DNA of 64,000 nt from positions 28,897,301 to 28,961,300 of the forward strand of contig NC_087066.1 in the NCBI RefSeq assembly GCF_963678635.1. The letters are read 5' to 3'. The stretch is from Symsagittifera roscoffensis (taxonomy: Eukaryota; Xenacoelomorpha; Acoela; Convolutidae). This document shows, one piece after another, positions 23,104 to 33,200 of this stretch. The notes under the pieces are model-generated. The model was not told the DNA's origin. It was given only the letters and a program-made list of their open reading frames with translations, and searched no databases. The position numbers and the translations under genes are program-made. Numbering within the stretch: the first letter of the stretch is position 1; each line of letters starts with the position of its first letter.

Positions 23104-24111
23104 ACAAAATTTAAAAAGGTTCATTTTTTGTGCATGCAATTAACACGAACTTTCGGGCTCCAGAGCTTGCATCAGATTTGCTATAACGTTTGCTGTCTTC
23201 TCCAAAATAATTATCAAATCTTGACAGTCGGTCTTTCATGGAAGCACGACAATGTCAATTAATTGAGGTTTCATGATGTTTTACTTTTTCAGTCTGATCA
23301 ATTTTGAAAAGCACTTTCTGTATATTTTTTGAACTTGAAATAAATTTGCTTAATTTTGCCTTTTTTCCATGTATCTAGCAAAAATAAATCATCAGAGAAA
23401 CGATAGATACTAATTCAATTTCCTTCAAAAAATTGGTAGCCTTTGCTTCTTCAAACAAAATGAAATATCTATTTTTCTTTAATCCCACGCAAGAAGAAAA
23501 CATTTTTTCATGATAATCAATAAATCATAACCATAAGAAAAGTTTCTGATGTTTTCTAACAAAATGTATCCCTGGTGAATATTAAATGGAGGTATGGATC
23601 AATTCTACTTCTCGTATATATCACAAGTGTAATAATGTTGTTACAGGAGTACTACTTCCACGATAATACGGACGGGCTAATATGACCAAAAATCAATTTC
23701 AACCAAGAGTGCGCCGCATAATTAATACCATATGATATCTCTTTTGACCAATTAATTGACTATTCAAAAATTTGATTGGTCATTTAAGTAGACTAAAACA
23801 TTTTTTCTTTCTCTCAAATCTGACGAAACTAATTAGACGAGTAAAAAATGAATCTGTCGAAAGTTCAAAATCTCTAAAATCTGAATTAGTTTTAATGGCC
23901 TCTAGAATAAATCTGTTTCTGTAGATTTTTCAATTCAGTTCATAAGCAGGAGGGTTAAGCTCAAAATGAAAATTTATTAATTTAGCACCAAAGTTATTAC
24001 CAAAATACAGAAAATATGATTGATGTATGCCCATAACCAGACAGACATAAAAAAATTAATATTCTAAACTCTAACATCAATTTAGAATGTTCCAGACAAT
24101 TCAAATAAGCT
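23104..24111. other. Intergenic, no gene seen; holds the 3' UTR of the LRR gene
   Basis: AT-rich sequence without coding signals. An AATAAA on the minus strand at 23973-23978, about 135 bases past the LRR gene stop, is the likely polyadenylation signal for that gene. Confidence 0.5.
23973..23978 (-). promoter_or_regulatory. Polyadenylation signal for the LRR gene
   Basis: A minus-strand AATAAA lies about 135 bases downstream of the stop codon at 24112. Confidence 0.5.
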
Positions 24112-25002
24112 TTATCTGAAAAGAAAGCTCAGAACCAAGGGTAAAATCACAGCAAAAAGAGAGGGAAAACTACTATGCATAGAAGAAGATACTAAATATT
24201 GAGTGCAATTACAAACAGAACAAATTTGATTTTGATCCAAATTGATCACTGCATCACCACGTGTGGATTGAATTTCAGAATTTCGGTCACAATACACCAA
24301 CTTTGAAGTTTCTTTCTCGATAAACGGCGGGCCTTTACTATGCGTGAACATATAGTGTTTCAAGGCCTCACATGAACAATCTACGTTGCGATCAGCATCC
24401 CAATATACCTTGTGAAGATTTGGACACAAAGAAAAAGCTGCTATTTGACCTGAAATGTCCTGATGAAAAGAATTATGTGCAAAGTTCACCACTGAAACTG
24501 ACGGTGCGTCGCAAAGCGTGTTTGGTACGTCTTTAAACCGATTGTGAGACAAGTCGATATTTTGCAGAGATGTCAATCGCTTAAGCGAAGGCAGAGTTTT
24601 CAGGTTATTGTGTGATAATTTCCAAATTGTAACTGAAGACCCCAAAACATCCGTGAACGATTCAGATATGAAACTAAGAGCACAATTTTGCAGATCAAGT
24701 TGAACGTCCTTGCTCGTTATTCTCATCGTGTTAAACGGTCGATTATTTCGGAGCGATTTTCCAAAATAACTCCCTGAGAAGTCCAGATTACTCAAATATT
24801 TCAGGTCCAGATTGGTGAAATTAGGCATTGAGTTCGGATCTTTTATCCGATTGCAGCTTAGTTTGTAAATCGTTTCATCGTCTGATATCCCACAAGAACA
24901 CCAGGGTTCTAACTTCCTGCATTCGGAGACGGCGTTAAAATCCGAGGGTGAGTCGTCTAATACTTTACTAACTATGTTGATAATAGTGAAGATATCGAAC
25001 AT
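24112..25002 (-). CDS. Leucine-rich-repeat surface protein, likely GPI-anchored
   Basis: A single uninterrupted frame of 296 codons. After a modestly hydrophobic N terminus comes a cysteine cluster (CRKLEPWCSCG...LSC) resembling an LRRNT cap. Several LRRs follow, with the cleanest reading LTSLQNIDLSHNRFKDVP. Then comes an LRRCT-like cap (NVDCSCEALKHYMF...YCDRN) and a C-terminal hydrophobic tail after a Ser-rich stretch (SSSMHSS). The tail, with almost no cytoplasmic residues, suggests a GPI anchor and an extracellular binding role. The signal peptide is weak, so a missing upstream exon is possible. The ligand cannot be inferred. Confidence 0.75.
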   Translation of the reverse strand: MFDIFTIINIVSKVLDDSPSDFNAVSECRKLEPWCSCGISDDETIYKLSCNRIKDPNSMPNFTNLDLKYLSNLDFSGSYFGKSLRNNRPFNTMRITSKDVQLDLQNCALSFISESFTDVLGSSVTIWKLSHNNLKTLPSLKRLTSLQNIDLSHNRFKDVPNTLCDAPSVSVVNFAHNSFHQDISGQIAAFSLCPNLHKVYWDADRNVDCSCEALKHYMFTHSKGPPFIEKETSKLVYCDRNSEIQSTRGDAVINLDQNQICSVCNCTQYLVSSSMHSSFPSLFAVILPLVLSFLFR

Positions 25003-26602
25003 TGCAATTGTGAGTAGAAATGGTGTGAAAAATAGAACTATAATAATAGAAATATAGAAGAACTAGGTGGCAGATTGGGTAGATTATCGCTACTTTCTCT
25101 CTACGTGCATTTAACATGAGTGATGCAACTACCTGAAATAATCATTGAGGGCTGGGAGATAAGGAGCGAATAATTGTGAAAATTGGAGCTCAACTTAAAC
25201 AGCAACAAGGGCCAAAAATCGAAAAAGCGCAACATTGTTCAAATATTCATGACTGTCATAAAATATGCCATAAAAACAGGCTGACACAAGCGAATCGAAG
25301 CACTTTAGAGTGCGAGAGAGAAATAAAATCTGGGAATGGTTATATTAGAAAGTTGAATTACCTCCCCTTAACAACACTAGAGCTGAAAAACCATATTAAG
25401 AAAAAAAACAGAAGCCTCAATTTTGCAGTGGAAACAGGAAAGATTTCAGTAAGAGAATGATAGAATAATTCAAACAGCAGCGATGTTTCAGTTTTTAAAC
25501 ACTTTTTTTCCTTCAAAGAGAACAACAGTCCTTTAATTAACGAGCAATACTTGTAGTTATGAGATTTCTCTGAGGCTAGCAAAATTGGATGGTAAAATTT
25601 GAAAATGAAAGCCAAGCAAAACTGCTTTCAATAACAGCACAGCAACTATGCTAAAATTGCCACAATGATCAAACAAAAGTCGACTCAAACAAAGATACAT
25701 TTCCCCCAGATGAATTGGTAAAAGCATATTTCATTATATCTACCCCTTTTATCCACAGACAATGAGTTGGGGGCAAAATTGAAAGCATCGATACTAGAAG
25801 AGCGATCGGGCATGGGCACATCGTTAATGTGTTGTGGCGTTTTGCGTCCGCAGAGGTGAATTATGTTTCCCTGGGATCAAATTAGCGAAAAATTATAACT
25901 TACATTTCCACTAAGAGCGTTCAGGGGAACGGTAGTGCCTTTGCTGTCACTTCATTTCTTCTCGAAACGCCGGATAAAAGAGACTGGAAAAGAAATGTAA
26001 CGGCCCCATTGGGATTGGACAATGGACTCATTCCATTTGGGTTATTTAGGGTCTCTTTTAGCTCACTTCGGTCCAATTTGCCAGCACAAAGAGCAATTAG
26101 AAGACCCAGTCATTAATAGCGCCAGGGGGAAACTTCAGCAAAGAGGAAAGTCCGAAGAGTAAAAAGTGACTATCATCCAGCAAAGTTACTACCAACTCAA
26201 CGACAATATAGTACTTGCAATAAGGCAATGCACCAAAACAGAATTAGGGCTGTAAAAATTCAATCAATATCCAAAAAGGGATGCTTGGTTGGCAACTGAA
26301 TCAATTACTCAGGGAAAATGACTGAACTGAAAAAGCTTCGGGATAATTCTGCAGCAATAGCAGAAGGAAAGGTAGAAAAAATCTTGCCTTCTAGAAAAAT
26401 ATTGGCAAAACATTAACTATTTATATCTTGAGGGTTTTATCTACAGGGCTGAGCAGTTAAATTAGCATCCTGATTCACTATTACCAAATAAAACTTATTT
26501 TTCGGTGGAATTTCAGTGCTATTTTTTAGTGGTACCACTTGCGATACACCCCCAATATTAAGTCGAAAAAAATGAAAGTTAATGGAAAATAAAAAACTAG
26601 AG
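25003..26602. other. Intergenic region between the LRR gene and element 1, no gene seen
   Basis: The part next to 25003 should contain the LRR promoter. A GC-richer segment at about 25740-26170 has no consistent open frame and no splice pair, and part of it (CAGAGGTGAA...TATGTTTCCCTG) recurs at about 17690. It is probably repeat-derived or regulatory. Confidence 0.4.
26598..26602. repeat. Left target-site duplication of element 1 (TAGAG)
   Basis: TAGAG directly abuts the left LTR and is repeated at 37177-37181 next to the right LTR. Five-base duplications are usual for Ty3/Gypsy integrases. Confidence 0.9.
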
Positions 26603-27024
26603 TGTGATATAGTGTCCCTTCGGATGGCTGTGGACAGCTATATCGTCGTTTATTGATAATGTTGTAAGCTGTTCGAATATTCATTAGCGCTACTGGCTAT
26701 CAATTGTTATTGATTGTTTCCATAATTTATATGTCTCGAGCGGTTAAGACTTATCTTGCTTTTAAGGACGCAGGATTCGGTTCTTAACTTCTGAATATCG
26801 CTAGTCGATCGGCGCAAGTTAGATCATGATTCTAATATTTTATTCTCTTCAAGTCTACCCAATTGATTAGTAGCTCGGTCTAAATCTCCTATGATTGGTA
26901 TTAATTACCATCAATATTTACATAGTTAAATAAATATAGATGTATGAACTTCATTTCATTAACAAGGTTAATTATGTAATCTAATATAGCATAAGAATGC
27001 ATGACGTCATGTAGTGATGTCACA
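26603..27024 (-). repeat. Element 1 3' LTR (422 bp)
   Basis: It is identical to 36755-37176 except at two positions. In the element's sense it starts TGTGAC and ends ATCACA. A CRE-like TGACGTCA lies 16 bases inside the U3 end (27002-27009). An AATAAA lies at 26649-26654 near the 3' side. Confidence 0.97.
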
Positions 27025-28059
27025 CTACCTCACAAGAAGAAATCTTCCCGGGTGGTTTTCAGTTTTTGACTGTTTACAGTTAAAATAATTAAGTTTAAAA
27101 TCGACAATCAGATTGACAAAATATATACTGCTACAGGAAAATGAGTAATTGAACTATCAAGTTATCACAAAAATAATTAACATTCATTGGTTTAGAAGCA
27201 CAGGTTATTACTTCAATTTACATTATGTGAAAGAGAATTCAATTGAGTTTAAATGGGAAATATTTAAATGGGGATAGGAAGCCACATTGAGTCGGGTTAA
27301 GGGAGTTAAGTGATAGATGATAGGGTCAGATTAATGATATCATGATGTATTCAGTTGTGAGCTTTAGCTGAATTTGTACGGCAAGTACTGTCGCGTGGAG
27401 TAGCTGACTAGTTTTGGTCGTCGTTTCGTTTCACATTTTGGTATCGCTGTCTTCGTTCGTTCGTTGCTTGACATTCGTGTTGCTCTATCGATGCTGAGGT
27501 CGGTGTCTAAGTTAAGATGAGGCTGTTAAGTTCTTCTCGTATCCTCAATAATTGCGAATGTGTTTTCAACAACTTAACAATGATTTGTTTTATTGAAATA
27601 TTCACTTTGTTTTTGAAGCTTTTCAACTAGAAACGCAATTTGTACTGTTATACATGCTTATAATTTGATGCTTCGTCTTCTACTCGTTTTTTGTTTTTGT
27701 TCCCTCAGAAGTCTTTTTGTCTACTTCGTATGGGTGTTTTGTGCCTTTGTTGGCCTTACTCCCTGAATGAAGGTGATCGACTTTATTATTTGAAGAAGTC
27801 AAAATTACACGTTTCAACGATGTTTTTGCATTGGTCGCGATCATCGTATTTTGTGCAGTGTCTGGCTTTTCGTGTTTTCAATTCGTTTCTTCAACTGTAG
27901 CTGCACTTCACTCCTATAGGCTATTCAGGCAATTTGCTGGTTCGCCTGAGCAAAATTTGGCATCAGTTAGAATTAAAATTGATGAATTTCAGTTTTTCAT
28001 CAAATTTGTTGATATTTATGATGTTCTAATTAGCTTTTCAAGTTCGCGTGTTGTTTTTA
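27025..28059 (-). other. Element 1 3' untranslated region, no ORF seen
   Basis: About 1 kb between the tandem repeats and the 3' LTR. No protein recognised. The purine tract next to the LTR is short and poor (sense GTGAGGTAG before TGTGAC), so the plus-strand primer site is weakly defined. Confidence 0.5.
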
Positions 28060-28915
28060 AGCATTACTTGTAACCTTTCAGGGTTGTCCTAACAATTCCG
28101 TTGGATCTTTGCTGGCACATTTGAGTGTTTTCTTTCCGCATTTCTGCAAAGATATCCCTCGAAAGTTATTTTTCTTGTTTTTCCTATACTAATACATGGG
28201 AATGTTGAGAATTGATGTATGTCATCAAATTTTGGTCTGGTAGTGGAACAACTTCGTGCCTGTTCGTCATTGGTGATTTGAAGATTAATGAGCCCAAAAT
28301 TTTTGAATTTCCTTCGACTCGTTGATGGGGGACGAAAAACTTTTTTATTCGTAATGCTTAAACATGGGCGGTGAGGGTGATTTTTCACATCTCGAGATGT
28401 ACACATTTCCTCCTCCGCCGAGCTTCTGGAGCCTCCTTATTGGTGGTCCTGGGATCATTGGTAGTGAAATTTTCAAAATCCATTCAGAAGTTTGATGGGG
28501 GACGTGAGAATTTTTTATTCCCCATCTTAATACATGGCCGGAGAGGGTGATTTTTGAGATCTCGGCTTTTAAACAATTCCTCCTCCGCCGGGCTTCAGGA
28601 TCCTCCTCATTGGTGCTAGAGAGCTCACTGGTGTCAAAATTTTCGAGATTCGATCACTGAGTTGTCGGGGTGCTCGAAACTTTTTTATTCGTGATCTTAA
28701 TACATGGGAGGTTGAGGTGTTTTTTGATATCTCGAGTTCTATACATTTCCTCCTGCGCTGCGCTTCTGCAGGCTCCTCATTGGTGCTACAGATGTCATCG
28801 GCGGTACTAATTTAAAATTTCTTCTTCTGAAATTTTTCTGGGGTCCCAAAATTTTTTTATTCCCTATGTTAATACATGGGGATTTCGTGCATTTTTTGAG
28901 ATCTCCAGGAAGTTG
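28060..28915 (-). repeat. ~170-bp tandem repeats at the 3' end of element 1
   Basis: Unit starts at about 28401, 28571 and 28741 are spaced exactly 170 bp, and more diverged units extend to either side. Each has CCTCCTxCGCxGxGCTTC, CTCATTGGTG and a TTTTTTATTC-x-TCTTAATACATGG block. The last block gives a sense-strand GAATAAAAAA in every unit, so the array repeats a potential poly(A) signal. Short minus-strand frames across it look incidental. Confidence 0.75.
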
Positions 28916-28991
28916 ACTTCTGCTAGTGAGCCGGCTTTGTGCACTTGTCCGTAGGGTGCTGCAATGATGATAACCGGTGAAATAACGCTGT

Positions 28992-29318
28992 TTAGACATA
29001 GACGAAGACTTTTATGTCGCCTTTTCGGAAGATATCGTAAGTGATGTTGAAAACTGAATTTTCTCGTAATTTATCGAGACCACAACCTATCTTCGGAATC
29101 GCAATTTGTTTGATTCCTTGTTCGATTAGCTGCTTCCTCATGCAGCGGAGGCTGCGTGTAAAATCATAATAAGACGGTTTTTTGAAATATTGCGTTTTTG
29201 TCACTTGATTGAATATTGATTTGTTTTGAGAAGGAATGTGCACAGAAACTGAGGCCCCAACTTGTGGTGTTTCGATCGACTTCAACGTGGGCTGTAGTGG
29301 CAAATGTTTTGAATGCAT
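28992..29318 (-). CDS. Element 1 partial second macro domain (tandem duplicate of the ORF3 C-terminal part)
   Basis: It has an ATG at 29318 and 108 codons. The sequence follows ORF3 closely from LQPTLKSIETP through VTKTQYFKKPSYYDF, IAIPKIGCGLDKLREN and the final strand DIKVFVYV. The first third of the macro fold (ligand-binding GN and AHCVSSD segments) is absent. Homology resumes right after the ORF3 stop, so this is a tandem duplication of the last two-thirds of the domain. GCGLD and the VTK lysine are kept. Whether it is translated or folds alone is unknown. Confidence 0.65.
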   Translation of the reverse strand: MHSKHLPLQPTLKSIETPQVGASVSVHIPSQNKSIFNQVTKTQYFKKPSYYDFTRSLRCMRKQLIEQGIKQIAIPKIGCGLDKLRENSVFNITYDIFRKGDIKVFVYV

Positions 29319-29353
29319 GCATGAACGGTACTAGCTGATATCCGGATTTTTCG

Positions 29354-30220
29354 TCATAGATAAATAAAGATTTTGATGTTAGTTTTTCCGAAAATGTCGC
29401 AAATTAGGCTGAAAACTCTACTTTCTTTCAATTTATCGAGTCCACATCCAATTTTTGGCATGGCTATTGCGTTTATTCCTTTCTGCAATAGCTGCTGCTT
29501 CATGCAGTTGAGGCTTCTTGACAAATCGTAGTATGTTGGCTTGTCAAAGAATTGTGATTTTGTAACCAGGTTGAAAATTGACTTGTTTTCCCAAGGCAAA
29601 GACACAGCAACTGATGACCCAACTATTGGTGTTTCAATGCTTTGTAGTGTTGGCCTCATACATGGATAGGCACTGCTGATTTGTCGTGCTACTCCTTTGT
29701 TCATGTGAAAGTCACTTGAGACACAGTGCGCTATAGAGCCTGGGAACTGTAACACATTTCCTGGTCCAACAAAGATATTTGGTTCATCGTAGATTGAGTT
29801 CACCGAATCTTTGCTGCTTCCAGGTCCGTCTTTACGTTTAGTTTTAGTCAGTTGCTTCGCTCGTAGTACACTGTCCTTTATTATATTTCTTTTCGTTTCG
29901 CGTGGAGGGAAAGATCCATTTGCCTCTTCTACCTTCTTCTTTATTTTTGATCGGTTTTCGTTTTGAGTTGATCTTGGACTGAACGTTATTGGAGCCACTT
30001 CGTGTCCATCTACTGTTCGTAGGCTGAATGTGCGCAGTTGCAATTCGCGTGGTGGTATTGGGTGATATCTCACATCGTTGTTGAAGCGCGTTTGGCAAAA
30101 TATTTTGTCTCGCGCTTCGACTGCTGCTTTGCGCTTCGTTCGCGAGGTTTCTTGGGCCATGTTTTGTCCATCGTTTTCGAGATTAACTGTAGTAGGCATT
30201 GTTACCACTGCCTCGTTCAT
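29354..30220 (-). CDS. Element 1 ORF3: macro domain (TARG1/OARD1-like ADP-ribosyl hydrolase)
   Basis: The ATG lies about 50 bases past the pol stop. Residues 1-150 are basic and low in complexity, with NLS-like runs (KIKKKVEEA, TKTKRKDG). Residues 152-288 form a complete macro domain: GNVLQFPGSIAHCVSSD, FHMNKGVARQ, IFNLVTKSQFFDKPTYYDL, IAMPKIGCGLDKL and a terminal NIKIFIYL strand. The pattern is that of the TARG1/OARD1/Poa1p branch, which removes ADP-ribose from glutamate/aspartate or deacetylates O-acetyl-ADP-ribose. The GCGLD aspartate (about 262) and a lysine in the VTK loop (221) match the TARG1 catalytic pair. An unusual gene for an LTR element; it may counter PARP-based host defence or act on repair, which is inference. 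Confidence 0.85.
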   Translation of the reverse strand: MNEAVVTMPTTVNLENDGQNMAQETSRTKRKAAVEARDKIFCQTRFNNDVRYHPIPPRELQLRTFSLRTVDGHEVAPITFSPRSTQNENRSKIKKKVEEANGSFPPRETKRNIIKDSVLRAKQLTKTKRKDGPGSSKDSVNSIYDEPNIFVGPGNVLQFPGSIAHCVSSDFHMNKGVARQISSAYPCMRPTLQSIETPIVGSSVAVSLPWENKSIFNLVTKSQFFDKPTYYDLSRSLNCMKQQLLQKGINAIAMPKIGCGLDKLKESRVFSLICDIFGKTNIKIFIYL

Positions 30221-30268
30221 TGGTTCGTCGTTAATTAATCCATCGTTGTATTCAAACTCAGGTGGAGC

Positions 30269-33200
30269 TTATGGTTCTGGATCTGGGTCCGGTGGAAGTG
30301 CTGGTGGCGGCGGTGCTGCTATTGGTAGCGGTACCAGAGGTAATGGTGCAACTATTGGTGCTGCTGCGGGAATTGGGACTGCTGCAGGAGCGATTGGGGC
30401 TGCTGCGGGTCCTCGAAGATGTACTGACAGTCGGATTCGAGCAGGTGCATCGGGAAGGTTGCTTTGTCCCCCGTTCGCGGGTTGGATGTCGTCTAAGAGT
30501 TGGGGCAAAGAATCGTCGAAGAGTCCTGGTTCACTTCGATATTTAGCAAGTGAGGGATCCGTTTCAAATTTGCTCGGATCAATGATTTCGAGATCTTCTG
30601 GTTGATGCTGTGGAATAACAGGTCTGAGACGAATCCGGTGTACGCATTGTGTGAAATTAGTTCCCATTTTACGAATGATGTAGTTTGAATTTGTCAATAC
30701 TTTTTCAACTCTGTACAATGGTATCCAGACTTGCATTGATTTGCTCCCAAAATCTGATTGTGTTAACAACAGAGGATTTAATAATAAACAAAATGAATGC
30801 TGTTTCAGTGGCTGGGCAAGTGCTTTTTGATCGTAATATCCTCGGTATTTATGGTAAGCTGAAATTAAGTTCTTTTTCGTTTCTTTGAACTTTTCTAACA
30901 TCGCATCTTGCATTGCCGTGACAAAATCAGATTCAGCTGTTACTGTTTCAATTGCTTTCGTTGAGAAGCGGAGATCAAGTGGTTTTGTCGGTTCTCTTCC
31001 ATGAAAAATTGAGCTTGGGCAGCATCCAATTGATGAAGAGTATGAAGTATTGTGGATAAATGTTGCCAGTGGGACATATTTGTGCCAGTCCGACCATTGT
31101 TCATTGGTGTTCAGCTTTAGGATTCGTTTAAGTGGTCCATGGGATCGTTCGACAAGACCGATAGTCTGCGGGTGTTTTAGTGTGGCATGGTTAAGTTGAA
31201 TTTCGAGCAATGTCGTCAATTCGTGCATCAGTTCTGAAGTAAATGTCTTTCCAAGATCAGCTAGAATCTTCTTCGGGATATAACTATGAACAAAGAACAT
31301 CTTTGTAAGTTCTCTTGCAACAGTATCAGCGCTAGCATTCGTCAATGGTGCTGCAAACAAGTATTTCGAGAATACATCGATTCCAGTGAGAACAAACTTG
31401 TAGACTGGTGACTTCATTGGTCCAACTATATCAATTTGCATCATATCGCCTGGGAAACATTGCAATGATGAAATTGGTTGTAATGGTGGAATCTGGTGCT
31501 TTGCCGTTGCTTGTTTGAGTTGCAGACACGTCAGGCAATTTTTAATCGTATTTTTCAGAAATTCAGTGAAGCCGGGAAGGTAAAATCGTTTTCTAAACTC
31601 TTCTGATGTCCTTGTCATTCCAAGATGTCCGCCAGTTGGCGAGTTGTGGAGTCGATACACAACTTCTTTCCAACGATGTTTAGGTAGGCAGTATTGTTTA
31701 TACTTCACCTTTCCTGTGTCATCGAAGAAGTTTCGGTACAGAACGTCGTTTTCAAGTATGAGTCGATTAAATTGCTTCGCATATTTCTTCTTTCGACTGT
31801 TTTCGTACGTGAGGTTTGGAACTTGTTCGTTCCGTATCCAGTTCTTCACATCTTCGATATCAGGATCCTTTTCTTGTTCATTTTTCAGATTGAGAACTTC
31901 ATGACTCAAATTCAGGTCATGAAAAATGTCAGCAGGATCGGGATATCCAACTGCGGCAATTAATGGTCCTGATAGTCGGACGAAGTTTTGTGGTTGAATA
32001 GTATCGCTATCGTCTTGCGTGTTGAGCTCTCGCATAACGTTTTCATAGAGTCCTAGTTCAATCAATTGTGTTCTCAGATTATCGTCAAGTTTCTTCTTTT
32101 CGGGAAAGATCTCCTCCATTGGTTGGATCAGGTTGAGAGATGCATCAGGTACTTTAGCTGTCGTGTCGATTTGAATCTCTCGTACCGGAATTTTGTCCGT
32201 CAGTTTCAGGGAGAGAGAAGCTGATGGGTCTGTTTGCATTCGTGAGAGAAAATCTGCTGCATAATTTGCTTTTCCAGGTATATGCGCGATGATGATGTTA
32301 AATGCCATGACTCGATCCAAGAAATTCCAAACTGATGGTGGAATGGTTTTTGCTTGAAAAAACTGTGTCAGGCTCCGATTATCAGTCAGTATTATCACTG
32401 GTTTGGATGATCCCCAAATGAAATGAGAGAAATGATCCAGAGCAAAATATAGAGCTAAGAACTCTTTGTAGTATATGGAGAACTTCAGTTGTGCTGTATT
32501 GAAGAGTCTTGAACCAAAAGACACTGGTGCATACGTTTTCATTTCACCTTTGTTGTCAGTCTTCACATAGTCTTCAACCATGAGCACAAAACCGGTTCCA
32601 TGATAGCTTGCGTCACAGAGTATTACGTATTGTAGTCCTGGTTTTGGTAACCGAAGTGTTATGTCTGTTGCTTGTATCAGATCATGCTTGAGCACTTCAA
32701 GACTTTTATGGTGCTCTTCATCTGTTTGAAAAGCAACATCTTTTCTGAGAAGTCGATAAAAAGGTATCAGTTTTTCTCCTAGGCTTGGCATATAGTTGCG
32801 AAAAAACTGTACAAAACCGACTAATCGTTTAACTTGTTTAACCGTTTGTGGCATTTTAATTTTCTTTAAGAACGTGGAGATTTTCTCTTGTTCCGGTGAC
32901 ACTCCTGCTGGTGTGATTACGTTACCCAGGAACTTCAGTCTTTGTGTTCCGATCTCACATTTGTTCGGCGACAATTTAAGTCCTGACTTCCGTACACATT
33001 CGAATATTTTCGAAAGGGTCGGTATCATTTCATCGAAGTTATACACAGCGCTCCCTATGTCATCCATGAATTGTGTACATAGGTCCGCAGCTAAGCATGG
33101 ATCAAGGTAGTGTCGGATAAAAGAACTAAACCCTGTTACTGATTTACTTAGACCTTGAGCCAGGCATTTGTATGCGTAAGTTCGTGAACCGAAGTTAAAT

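Noticed and set aside
25740-26170. GC-richer segment considered as an exon or promoter
   Set aside because: No frame with splice borders, and part of it recurs at about 17690, so it is more likely repeat-derived.
28401-28770. Regularly spaced repeats suggesting a CRISPR-like array
   Set aside because: Eukaryotic context, 170-bp units with similarity throughout and no unique spacers; ordinary tandem repeats of a retroelement.
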